Assembly (NCBI GenBank): GCA_945877235.1
Contig: CAMCRF010000003.1
Coordinates: 1-64,000 of the forward strand
Direction of reading: 5' to 3'
Origin: Bordetella parapertussis
Lineage (GTDB): Bacteria > Pseudomonadota > Gammaproteobacteria > Burkholderiales > Burkholderiaceae_A
Length of the DNA stretch: 64,000 nucleotides
The translations under genes were made by a program, and so were the position numbers. The first letter of the stretch is position 1. Every line of letters starts with the position of its first letter. The notes beneath the pieces were generated by a model. The model was not told the origin of the DNA and ran no database searches. It saw only the letters and a list, made by a program, of their open reading frames with translations. Shown piece by piece: positions 44,875-54,446 of the stretch.

Positions 44875-46710
44875 ATGTTTGCATTCTTCGAGCGTCTTTT
44901 GCCCACCTACCCTGAGACGATGCCCCAGGTTCCGCCGAGCCGCCTCTGGCCATTTCTCTGGCAGATGACCCAGGGAAGCCGTATTTACCTGGTTGGGCTC
45001 ATGACGCTCACTGCGAGCATTGCTGCCTTTGAGGCGTTTCTTTTTGCATTGTTGGGCTTTCTGGTCGACTGGCTGGCCAAGACACCGCCTGATCAGTTCT
45101 GGACGATTGCGCGCACCGAGCTCACGCTGATGTCGGCCTTTCTCATGGGAAGTATTTTGTTAGTGCTGTTGGCTTGTTTGGTGAAGTATCAGACCCTGTT
45201 CGCCAATATGCCCATGCGGCTGCGCTGGATGTTTCATCGACTCATGCTCACACAGAGCATGGCCTTTTATCAGAATGAGTTCTCGGGTCGGGTCTCGACA
45301 AAGGTCATGCAGACTGCTCTGGCTGTTAGAGACGTGGTGATTACGCTCGTCGACATTCTCGTGTTTGTGGGCGTGTACTTCATCACCATGGTCAGTGTGG
45401 TGGGGAGTTTTGATGCGCGACTGATGTGGCCCTTCGCGATCTGGGTGCTCGCCTATGCAGGCGTCTTGCGCTGGTTCGTGCCGCGAATTGGTTCCGTGGC
45501 AAAGCGCCAGGCGGATGCGCGTAGCCTCATGACGGGGCGCATCACCGATGCCTACACCAACATTTCTACCGTAAAGCTCTTCTCCCATGCCGACCGTGAG
45601 GCCTCCTACGCAAAGGAGTCTATGCAGGAGTTCATGAGCACTGCCTACCCCCAGATGCGGCTTGCGGGTAGTTTTGAGACCACCAACCACATGCTGAGCG
45701 TCTTGCTAGTCATGGGTACCGGGGTCGCTGGCCTCTTGGTCTGGACGGAGGGGGGCATTGGGTCAGGCGCGGTGGCGGCCTCAGTGGCCATGGCTATTCG
45801 CTTGATGGGGATCTCCCATTGGGTGATGTACGAGATGGCAAACCTCTTCGAGAACATGGGGACGGTTCGGGATGGCATCTCCATGCTCTCGAGGCCCATC
45901 GCAATTGTGGATGCACCGCAGGCAAGCCCTCTAAAGGTCGAGACTGGCCAGGTGGAGTTTAGACATGTGAACTTCTCCTATGGGCCAGATCGACCCGTGA
46001 TTCATGATCTGAATCTGGTCATCCGCCCCGGCGAGAAGGTGGGCCTCATTGGTCCCTCGGGTGCTGGAAAGAGCACCTTGACCAACCTCTTGCTGCGTTT
46101 TTATGACCTCGATGCAGGCGAAATCCGGATCGACGGCCAAAACATTGCCGGTGTGACCCAGAACACGCTGCGCGCGCAGATCGGCATGGTCACTCAGGAC
46201 ACTTCGTTACTTCACCGATCGGTGCGCGACAACATTGTCTATGGTCGTCCCGATGCGTCTGATGAGGAGGTCTGGGAGGCTGTGCGCCGCGCGCATGCTG
46301 AGGCGTTCGTCCCGCACCTGGAGGATCAGGAAGGGCGAAGGGGACTCGCGGCCCATGTTGGCGAGCGGGGGGTCAAGCTTAGTGGGGGGCAGCGTCAGCG
46401 GGTTGCTATTGCACGGGTCATCTTGAAGGATGCGCCTATTCTTATTCTCGATGAGGCCACCAGCGCCCTGGACAGTGAGGTCGAGGCAGCCATTCAGCAG
46501 AGTCTCTCGGAGCTGATGCAGGGCAAAACCGTGCTGGCCATCGCCCATCGACTGAGCACGATTGCAGCCTTGGATCGCCTCATTGTTCTGGATGCGGGTC
46601 GCATCGTGGAGGAGGGGACGCACGGCGAGCTGCTTCAGCGCGGTGGGCTTTATGCCCGTCTCTGGGCGCACCAGAGTGGGGGCTTTTTGGCCGTAGATGC
46701 CCGAAGTTAG
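44875..46710 (+). CDS. ABC exporter (fused membrane and ATPase domains)
   Basis: This 611-residue half-transporter has membrane helices within about 35-320, followed by an ATPase domain with Walker A GPSGAGKST, Q-loop GMVTQDTSLLH, signature LSGGQRQR, Walker B ILILDEATSALD and switch AHRLS. It differs clearly from the exporter at 24824. The start is probably the ATG at 44875; an in-frame TTG at 44854 is possible, and neither has a strong ribosome site. The substrate is unknown. Confidence 0.93.
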   Translation: MFAFFERLLPTYPETMPQVPPSRLWPFLWQMTQGSRIYLVGLMTLTASIAAFEAFLFALLGFLVDWLAKTPPDQFWTIARTELTLMSAFLMGSILLVLLACLVKYQTLFANMPMRLRWMFHRLMLTQSMAFYQNEFSGRVSTKVMQTALAVRDVVITLVDILVFVGVYFITMVSVVGSFDARLMWPFAIWVLAYAGVLRWFVPRIGSVAKRQADARSLMTGRITDAYTNISTVKLFSHADREASYAKESMQEFMSTAYPQMRLAGSFETTNHMLSVLLVMGTGVAGLLVWTEGGIGSGAVAASVAMAIRLMGISHWVMYEMANLFENMGTVRDGISMLSRPIAIVDAPQASPLKVETGQVEFRHVNFSYGPDRPVIHDLNLVIRPGEKVGLIGPSGAGKSTLTNLLLRFYDLDAGEIRIDGQNIAGVTQNTLRAQIGMVTQDTSLLHRSVRDNIVYGRPDASDEEVWEAVRRAHAEAFVPHLEDQEGRRGLAAHVGERGVKLSGGQRQRVAIARVILKDAPILILDEATSALDSEVEAAIQQSLSELMQGKTVLAIAHRLSTIAALDRLIVLDAGRIVEEGTHGELLQRGGLYARLWAHQSGGFLAVDARS

Positions 46711-46762
46711 TGCGTCGCAGCATCGGTTTGTAACCTTTACGCAACATGGTTAACCCTAGGTC

Positions 46763-46792
46763 TTGTCACGGGAATGTCTTGCAGGCTATATC
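46763..46792 (+). promoter_or_regulatory. Candidate sigma-70 promoter for the large TonB receptor
   Basis: TTGTCA (46763-46768) and TATATC (46787-46792) are separated by 18 bp, about 35 bp before the ATG at 46827. A GAGGGAG ribosome site lies between. The prediction rests on sequence match alone. Confidence 0.5.
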
Positions 46793-46826
46793 TTCTCTAC
46801 TTTCAACCCACGAGGGAGTTTTTTCT

Positions 46827-49352
46827 ATGGTGCCCCAGAAAACCATTCTGAGCCGCGCGCTGTTTGCGGCCATGGCAGGTGCGAGTTTGCTTGCAGCAGA
46901 CTTCGCCATTGCCCAACAAGAAACCACGGTGACCGTCACCGGTTCACGCCTAAAGCGCGTGGATTCCGAGGGCGCTATGCCCGTGACCGTTATCTCTCGT
47001 GAGCAGATTGACACCAGCGGCGCGACCTCCGTTGCGGAAGTGATCCGCAGCGTGACCTTCGCCGCCGCAGGTAACTTCCGCCCCCAGTCGGGCTCGTCCG
47101 CTCAGTCTTGGGCTTCGGTTGACCTCAAGGGTCTCGGCTCTGGCCGCACCCTGGTGCTGATCGACGGCCGTCGTGCTCCCAAAGCGCCCATGGTGGGCTC
47201 TGCCTCGGACATGAACTCCATTCCCCTCGGCGCGATTGAGCGCATCGAGATCCTGACCGACGGCGCATCCGCCGTTTATGGTTCAGACGCGATTGGCGGT
47301 GTGGTGAATATCATCACCCGCAAGGACTTCGAAGGCTTCCAGATCATGGCGGGCTTCACCAAGCCGTCAAACGATGGTGGTGAGCGTCGCGAAGCCTCCC
47401 TGCTCTTTGGCACCTCCGGCAAGAATGGCCGTGTCATGGGTGGCATGTCATTCAACGGCCGCGGTATGGTCTTCACGCGCCAGCGTCCCTGGGGTGTCAC
47501 GCCAGGTGTCTCTTCGTATGGAAACAACTACTACGATTCTGCAATCCCCGGGGTGATCAAGGCTGTGCCCGGCGGTTGTACCGACACGAACTTTTACCTG
47601 ACTGCCTCGGGCACCTGCTCCTTTAACTTCAACGCGGTAGCTGCAGATGAAGCTTCGATCAAGAACACGGCTCTGTTCACTAAGGGCGAGTACAAGATCA
47701 ATGAAAGCTGGAAAATGTACGGCAACGCCAGCATCACCCGCGTTGAGAGCTTTGGTCGTTACGCACCTGTCCCCGGACTGGTAACGCTTGATGGCGACAG
47801 CCCCAATAACATTGCATCTCAGTTGGCTCCCTCGTTGGCTGGCAAGTCTGTGTTCCTGTTGCACCGCTTTGCCGCCGCAGGTAACCGGGACACGACCACC
47901 GACAACAACGTCTATGACCTCTTGGTTGGCACGCAGGGCAGCTGGGGCAAGACCGACATCGATGCTGGTTTCCGCTGGACCGATTCTCAGTACCGCGAGA
48001 CGGGTCGCAACTACATCGTTCGTCCTATCGCTGAGCAGTACATGAACTCCGGCGAATACGACATTTTCAAGCCCAGCCAGAACCCTGACTATGTGCTGAA
48101 CGCCATCAAGGCAACCATTGGTCGCGATTCGTTCTTCAAGATTTCTGAGGTGTACTCCACAATGTCGATGCCGCTGATGCGCTTGGCTGGTGGAGAGGCT
48201 CAGATTCTGTTTGGTGCTGAGCGTCGTGTCGAGAAGTACCAAGACCAGTACGACTCCCTCTCTGAGGCCGGTGTGATTCTCGGTTCCGCAGGCAACTCTG
48301 CTGCAGGTACACGCTCTGTAAATTCATACTTCACGGAGACCGTACTGCCCGTGGTGAAGAACGTCGAGCTCTCATTAGCGGCTCGTCATGAGTCCTACTC
48401 CGACTATGGCTCAGACACGTCACCCAAGGCTGCGTTGCGCTGGAAGATTCGTCCCAACCTCTTGGTGCGTGGTGCTCTCGGGACTGGCTTCGCCGCTCCC
48501 TCGCTGCCCATCCTGACCCAGAAAGAGTCTTTCTCTGCCGAGTCCGTCATCGACCCTGCCACCTACGTTGCCTTTGGTGGCGCCGCAGCAGATGCGAACA
48601 CGAAGCAGGTTCAAGTCAACACCTACTTCATTGCAAACCCAGATCTGTCCTCCGAGAAGTCTGAGAATGCATCGGTGGGTGTGGTTTGGGACGTCACTGA
48701 CAAGATGAGCGTCAAGGCCGATTACTGGAAGATCAAGATCACAGACAAGATCGCCTCGATCGGTGCTCAGACCCTGGTTGACCGTTCCAACGGATCTGAC
48801 CCCCGCGCAGTCCCGGCAGGTTTGGGTGTGACCCGTAACTCCATTACCGGTGCCATCGAGCGCATCACGGCTGGATACGGTAACGAGGGTGAGATCCAGA
48901 CCACCGGTCTCGACCTGACGGCCGACATGAGCTATCGCCTTGCTAACATCCCTGTGTCACATCGTCTGACGGTCTCCCGTCTCATCAGCTATGACGACGA
49001 CGGCGATGAGCTGGCTGGTACGCTGGGTCTGCCCAAGCAGCGCGCCGTTCTCAGTACGAAGGTCACTGTGTCTCCCAAAGTCGACGTTTACCTCAATGCG
49101 AATCAGATTGGAGAAAACGGCACGACCCGCCGCATGGCTTCCGTACGGACTTATGACCTGCAGATCACCGCTGACAGCTTCCTCAAAGGCGGCAAGGTGA
49201 GCTTCGGTATCGTGAATCTGCTCGGTTGGTATCCAGGTGAAAAGGGTCCTCGTGACCCCAGCCTGGTTGCTTACGACGGCCGTAACTTCAACTACTACCT
49301 GTACGATTCTTATGGTCGTCAGACCTACATCCGTTACACCCACAGCTTCTAA
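46827..49352 (+). CDS. Large TonB-dependent outer-membrane receptor
   Basis: The 841-residue protein has a signal peptide (about 1-30, ending AIAQ), a conserved start TTVTVTGSRLKRVDSEG, a plug domain (PVTVISREQIDTSGATSV, LVLIDGRRAP, IPLGAIERIEIL, GGVVNIITR) and a barrel ending in YIRYTHSF, with the C-terminal Phe that outer-membrane assembly recognises. It is similar to the Oar-like/peptide or carbohydrate TonB receptors with a GSR motif. The gene appears richer in codons typical of highly expressed genes (CGC, ACC, AAG, TCC) than its neighbours, and it has its own promoter candidate, strong ribosome site (GGGAG) and terminator. I infer abundant expression. The substrate is unknown. Confidence 0.94.
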   Translation: MVPQKTILSRALFAAMAGASLLAADFAIAQQETTVTVTGSRLKRVDSEGAMPVTVISREQIDTSGATSVAEVIRSVTFAAAGNFRPQSGSSAQSWASVDLKGLGSGRTLVLIDGRRAPKAPMVGSASDMNSIPLGAIERIEILTDGASAVYGSDAIGGVVNIITRKDFEGFQIMAGFTKPSNDGGERREASLLFGTSGKNGRVMGGMSFNGRGMVFTRQRPWGVTPGVSSYGNNYYDSAIPGVIKAVPGGCTDTNFYLTASGTCSFNFNAVAADEASIKNTALFTKGEYKINESWKMYGNASITRVESFGRYAPVPGLVTLDGDSPNNIASQLAPSLAGKSVFLLHRFAAAGNRDTTTDNNVYDLLVGTQGSWGKTDIDAGFRWTDSQYRETGRNYIVRPIAEQYMNSGEYDIFKPSQNPDYVLNAIKATIGRDSFFKISEVYSTMSMPLMRLAGGEAQILFGAERRVEKYQDQYDSLSEAGVILGSAGNSAAGTRSVNSYFTETVLPVVKNVELSLAARHESYSDYGSDTSPKAALRWKIRPNLLVRGALGTGFAAPSLPILTQKESFSAESVIDPATYVAFGGAAADANTKQVQVNTYFIANPDLSSEKSENASVGVVWDVTDKMSVKADYWKIKITDKIASIGAQTLVDRSNGSDPRAVPAGLGVTRNSITGAIERITAGYGNEGEIQTTGLDLTADMSYRLANIPVSHRLTVSRLISYDDDGDELAGTLGLPKQRAVLSTKVTVSPKVDVYLNANQIGENGTTRRMASVRTYDLQITADSFLKGGKVSFGIVNLLGWYPGEKGPRDPSLVAYDGRNFNYYLYDSYGRQTYIRYTHSF

Positions 49353-49376
49353 TTTGCGGGTTTAACGCGTAGGCTC

Positions 49377-49402
49377 AAAGGGCTCCTTCGGGAGCCCTTT
49401 TT
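49377..49402 (+). terminator. Rho-independent terminator of the TonB receptor gene
   Basis: AAAGGGCTCC, loop TTCG, GGAGCCCTTT, then TT: a perfect ten-base-pair stem with a stable UUCG tetraloop, 25 bp after the stop codon. Confidence 0.95.
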
Positions 49403-49423
49403 GTTTCTGGAAGGCTCTAATAA

Positions 49424-49957
49424 GTGAGTTCGTCAGACATCAGTCGCCCCTCTCGGCCGCGCACGCGGGTCCTGCCGCCAGTTCCCTTTGCATGCGCACT
49501 GTTTGTTGGGTGGTGGACAAATCAACACGCGCTGGCGGATTTGCGTTGGGCCACAGAGGTGGGCCTTCAGCCCCTGCTCAAGCAGCTCGGCTGGGCCACG
49601 ATTGCTGGGGGACTCTTGCTGATGCTCTGGTCTGTGCTCACACTCTGGCGTTACCGCACCACGGTCAATCCGTTTGGGCGCGCCTCAGCGCTCTGCACGG
49701 AGGGCCCCTTTGCCCTCAGCCGAAATCCAATCTATCTCGCTGACTTCCTGATCCTGATGGGTGGCGGTTGGGTACTGAATAGCATCTGGCCGCTTTTGCT
49801 CGCACCGGCCATCTGGTGGCTCATTCGTCATCATGTGATTGCGCATGAGGAGACATTTTTACGAGAGCAATTCGGTGCCACTTACGAGGACTATTGCCTG
49901 CACGTGGGCCGCTGGTTTGGACGGCCAAAAAAAACCCCGGCACAGGGCCGGGGCTAG
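49424..49957 (+). CDS. Isoprenylcysteine carboxyl methyltransferase-like membrane protein
   Basis: The 177-residue membrane protein has about four hydrophobic segments. The family signature is GPFALSRNPIYLADFLILMG (about 94-113), and a C-terminal stretch HEETFLREQFGATYEDYC carries the SAM-contact residues. Bacterial members methylate small molecules or lipids and their substrates are mostly unknown. The start is a GTG at 49424. The final codons lie over the minus-strand groEL terminator. Confidence 0.88.
   Translation: MSSSDISRPSRPRTRVLPPVPFACALFVGWWTNQHALADLRWATEVGLQPLLKQLGWATIAGGLLLMLWSVLTLWRYRTTVNPFGRASALCTEGPFALSRNPIYLADFLILMGGGWVLNSIWPLLLAPAIWWLIRHHVIAHEETFLREQFGATYEDYCLHVGRWFGRPKKTPAQGRG
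49927..49953 (-). terminator. Rho-independent terminator of groESL
   Basis: Read on the minus strand: CCCCGGC (from 49953), a 5-base loop, GCCGGGG, then eight T (49934-49927). It lies 46 bp past the groEL stop and inside the last codons of the convergent methyltransferase gene. Confidence 0.92.
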
Positions 49958-49998
49958 GAGGAGGGGGGCTGGAAGGCCCCCTTCGAGGGAGACCTGCT

Positions 49999-51651
<1,653 letters not shown>

Positions 51652-51672
51652 CTAATTCAGTAATCGGGTGGC

Positions 51673-51963
51673 TTAGGCTTCGATAACAGCCATGACGTCG
51701 TCTTCGCGCAGCACCAAGAGTTCTTCACCGTCAACCTTGACGGTCTGGCCGGAGTACTTCCCGAACAGCACGCGGTCGCCGACTTTGACGTCGAGGGGGC
51801 GCTGCTTGCCGTCCTCTTGAATTTTTCCGTTGCCCACGGCAAGGACTTCGCCCTGATCGGGCTTCTCAGCGGCGTTCTCGGGGATCACGATGCCGGAGGC
51901 GGTTTTGCGCTCATTGTCCAGGCGTTTGACCACAAGGCGGTCGTGCAGGGGACGCAGTTTCAT
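51673..51963 (-). CDS. groES: Co-chaperonin GroES (10 kDa)
   Basis: The 96-residue protein starts [16 protein letters not shown] and contains the mobile loop [21 protein letters not shown] segment (here [19 protein letters not shown]) that binds GroEL, and ends DDVMAVIEA. It caps the GroEL folding chamber. It is the first gene of the groESL operon, 57 bp downstream of the CIRCE operator. Confidence 0.99.
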   Translation of the reverse strand: MKLRPLHDRLVVKRLDNERKTASGIVIPENAAEKPDQGEVLAVGNGKIQEDGKQRPLDVKVGDRVLFGKYSGQTVKVDGEELLVLREDDVMAVIEA

Positions 51964-52020
51964 ACTGTGTTCACTCCATTAGGTAGTTAACGGTTTACGG
52001 GAGGATTCGGGGGAGGCGTG

Positions 52021-52047
52021 TTAGCACTCATTCCCCTTGAGTGCTAA
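52021..52047. promoter_or_regulatory. CIRCE operator (HrcA binding site) of groESL
   Basis: TTAGCACTC, nine bases, GAGTGCTAA: a perfect match to the CIRCE consensus, 57 bp upstream of the groES start and directly after the -10 region of the heat-shock promoter. HrcA binding here would block transcription start until heat stress. Confidence 0.97.
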
Positions 52048-52079
52048 TAGTAGGGGCAGGCCCGCTGGTTTTCAAGGGG
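52048..52079 (-). promoter_or_regulatory. Sigma-32-type heat-shock promoter of groESL
   Basis: On the minus strand, CCCCTTGAA (52079-52071) and CCCCTACTA (52056-52048) are separated by 14 bp. They match the sigma-32 consensus CCCTTGAA and CCCCAT-T. The -10 abuts the CIRCE element, so the predicted start site lies within the operator. Confidence 0.8.
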
Positions 52080-52088
52080 CTGAGGGAC

Positions 52089-52349
52089 TTAACCCCCGAA
52101 AAATCGGCCCTGCTTCTCTTTGAGAGTCTGGCAGTCTATGCAGCGGATCTTGCCGAGCTTGAGGCGGGCGGCCGGAATGCCCTCGCCGCAGTCAATACAG
52201 TGCAGCCCATCAAAATCCGGGCTTGTTTCGGGGGCCGTCTTGCGGCGTGCCTCTTCGAGCGCATCTTCATTAAACTGAGCCTCGATGGCAGACGCGCGAT
52301 CGCTCTCGTCTGTCAGTTCAAAGTAATTTTCATTTTTCTCGAGGGCCAT
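52089..52349 (-). CDS. DksA/TraR-family C4 zinc-finger protein
   Basis: This small protein (86 residues) has a four-cysteine zinc finger: Cys51-x2-Cys54 and Cys70-x2-Cys73 (HCIDCGEGIPAARL, IRCIDC). An acidic helical N-terminus (EARRKTAPET) is shorter than the DksA coiled coil, similar to TraR/YbiI. It may bind the RNA polymerase secondary channel. A GGAG ribosome site lies 9 bp before the ATG. The ATG overlaps that of the divergent dacB. No terminator separates it from groES downstream. Confidence 0.9.
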   Translation of the reverse strand: MALEKNENYFELTDESDRASAIEAQFNEDALEEARRKTAPETSPDFDGLHCIDCGEGIPAARLKLGKIRCIDCQTLKEKQGRFFGG

Positions 52350-53781
52350 GTTGTTTTCTCCAGTGCGCCACGGATGGTGGGCGCTTAATGTGACACTAAC
52401 ATTTATTGTTGGTGGCGCAAGCCTCCCGACTTCTGCCCAGGTTGCTGGCTCCTATCAAGACCAGGCTGCCGTCCGTTTGTTCACGGCTGCGGGTCTTCCC
52501 GCAGAGGCCTTGGCGTTGTCCGTCGCCTCTGCCGATGGCCAGGTTCGGTTCGAGCACCAGGCTGAACGCGCCTTTAATCCTGCCAGCACCATCAAGGTGG
52601 TCACCACCAGGGCTGCACTGGGTCTCCTTGGCGAGGACTTTCGATTTAAGACTCGAATATGGACACAGGGAACGCTGCGTCAAGGCAAGTTTTCAGGCGT
52701 GATGACCCTGCAAGGTGGAGGGGACCCCAAGCTCGTGAGGGAGGATCTCGAGCACATGGTGGCTGACTTGAGGGCAAAGGGTTTTCGGGATCTCAAGGGA
52801 GAGTGGCGGCTCGACGGAGGCCTGTTCTCCGAGGCGGAGGTCCACCCCGGGCTTTTTGATGGCCAGCCGCTCAAGCCCTACAACGTGACGCCCCATGCAG
52901 GGATGCTGAACTTTAAGGCTGTACGCCTCTCGATGTGGCGGTCGGGAAATCGGGTGCGGCTGCAGACGGATCCGGGTCTCTACGGCCTCAAGCTCCAGTC
53001 TGCTTTGCAGGTTGTGTCTGGTGGCTGTGCAGTGAATCGGTTCGACCTGGATTGGTCCGATGCGGGGCATCTCACTGTGCGCGGCAAGATGGGTCGGGAG
53101 TGCCCCGGGGCTGAGCTGTATGTGAGCATTTTTGATCATCTGCAGTTTACCTATCGCCTCTTTGCGCAAGCCTGGCTCGCCGCTGGGGGTTCTATTGCCA
53201 TGCGCCCGACATCAGGTCAGGTTCCTCAGGGGTCCGCAATGGCCGTGGAGTGGGTTTCCCCTCGTCCCATGCTTGAGCTAGTGGCGGACATCAACAAGCT
53301 AAGCAATAACCCTATGGCGAGAACTGTCTTCCTCGGCCTGTCCGCGCAGACGGGGGGCGCTGGAACACGGGAGGATGCGAGCCAGAAAGTAAGTCAGTGG
53401 CTACTGCGGCGTGGACTGCATTTTCCGGAGATGGTGCTTGATAACGGTTCTGGGCTGAGCCGACATGAGAGAATCTCGGCACGCCATATGACGGCCCTCT
53501 TGCTTGATGGGCTTCAGGGCCCTGGCGCGTCGCGCTGGGTTGAAACCTTGCCTGCCGCTGGGCTGGAGGGCACGCTTCGAAGGCGCCTCAAGGATGTTGG
53601 TGTTCGAGGAAAGGCCTGGGTCAAGACTGGCACGCTCGATGAGGTCCGCGCCTATGCGGGCTACGTGCAAGCCAAGAGTGGGCGCCTGATTGCCTTCTCG
53701 GCGTTTGTGAATCATCCTCAAGCCCGTCTTGCGCGGGTGCCGCTGGACCAACTTGTTGAATGGATGATCGAAAACCTGTGA
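52348..53781 (+). CDS. dacB: D-alanyl-D-alanine carboxypeptidase/endopeptidase (PBP4 family)
   Basis: The 477-residue periplasmic S13 peptidase has a signal sequence at about 8-31. Active-site motifs are Ser80-Thr-Ile-Lys83 (PASTIKVV), Ser-Asn-Asn (NKLSNNPMAR) and Lys-Thr-Gly (WVKTGTLD). It trims and cuts peptidoglycan cross-links. The proposed ATG at 52348 has a GAGGG very close to it and overlaps the divergent gene's start; a GTG at 52363 is an alternative. The next gene overlaps its end. Confidence 0.94.
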   Translation: MLFSPVRHGWWALNVTLTFIVGGASLPTSAQVAGSYQDQAAVRLFTAAGLPAEALALSVASADGQVRFEHQAERAFNPASTIKVVTTRAALGLLGEDFRFKTRIWTQGTLRQGKFSGVMTLQGGGDPKLVREDLEHMVADLRAKGFRDLKGEWRLDGGLFSEAEVHPGLFDGQPLKPYNVTPHAGMLNFKAVRLSMWRSGNRVRLQTDPGLYGLKLQSALQVVSGGCAVNRFDLDWSDAGHLTVRGKMGRECPGAELYVSIFDHLQFTYRLFAQAWLAAGGSIAMRPTSGQVPQGSAMAVEWVSPRPMLELVADINKLSNNPMARTVFLGLSAQTGGAGTREDASQKVSQWLLRRGLHFPEMVLDNGSGLSRHERISARHMTALLLDGLQGPGASRWVETLPAAGLEGTLRRRLKDVGVRGKAWVKTGTLDEVRAYAGYVQAKSGRLIAFSAFVNHPQARLARVPLDQLVEWMIENL

Positions 53782-54446
53782 GCGAGCCTCTCTCCCCTAA
53801 TTTTTTACACCGGCATGGTGTCGCGATGGTTGTCGCGATTGTCGTGGCGCTGTCCACGATTGCGACGGAAGCCGGGCGCGAGCGCTCCGTGGGCTGGTTC
53901 AAGGTTGCGTACTCCGCCATCTATCGTCCAACGCTTGCCTCGGTCTTCTCGGTGAAGCCTTCGGTGCTCAATGTCGAGCAAGCGCGCGCTGCCCGATGGA
54001 TCTCCCGCAAGCATCGGGTCGCATTGGGAGCCACGGAGCAGATTGTTTCAGCGGCCTTTGCAGCCGCGTCTGCGCACCGCGTTGACCCTTACCTCATTCT
54101 TGCGGTCATCTCGATCGAGTCTGCTTTCAACCCGCTCGCCGAGAGTGTGGCAGGCGCCAAGGGTCTGATGCAGGTCATGCCCAAGGTCCACGCCGATCGG
54201 TTTTCGGCCTTCGGTGGCGTCGATGCAGCATTGGATCCCAACGCCAATATCCAAGTGGGTGCTCAAATCCTGCGGGACTATCTCGACCGGTTCCTGACGG
54301 TTGAGGCTGCGCTTGCAGCCTATGTCGGCGTGGGCCCCGGTGGCGAGTCGAGCTATCCGCTCAAGGTCATGGGCACACGCGATCGCATTCACGCGGCTGC
54401 CATGGGGCGCGTGTTGGCAAGCGCCGAACTGGCCTCCGAAAGATAG
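53760..54446 (+). CDS. Lytic transglycosylase (SLT domain)
   Basis: The 228-residue protein has a membrane or signal segment (about 20-37). The SLT lysozyme-like domain (about 90-205) has catalytic Glu120 (ISIESAFNPLAES), GAKGLMQVMP and a C-terminal AAYVGVGPGG. It cleaves glycan strands of peptidoglycan, matching the neighbouring dacB, which it overlaps by 22 bp (or 4 bp if the GTG at 53778 is used). The 3' end overlaps the convergent aminotransferase gene by 58 bp. Confidence 0.9.
   Translation: MDDRKPVSEPLSPNFLHRHGVAMVVAIVVALSTIATEAGRERSVGWFKVAYSAIYRPTLASVFSVKPSVLNVEQARAARWISRKHRVALGATEQIVSAAFAAASAHRVDPYLILAVISIESAFNPLAESVAGAKGLMQVMPKVHADRFSAFGGVDAALDPNANIQVGAQILRDYLDRFLTVEAALAAYVGVGPGGESSYPLKVMGTRDRIHAAAMGRVLASAELASER

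Noticed and set aside
47448-48242. 264-codon minus-strand frame in the TonB receptor gene
   Set aside because: The codon bias of the sense gene creates a long open antisense frame; no family features are visible.
49957-49998. Second GC-rich hairpin downstream of groEL
   Set aside because: The stem has a mismatch and no T run on either strand; the terminator at 49927-49953 is sufficient.
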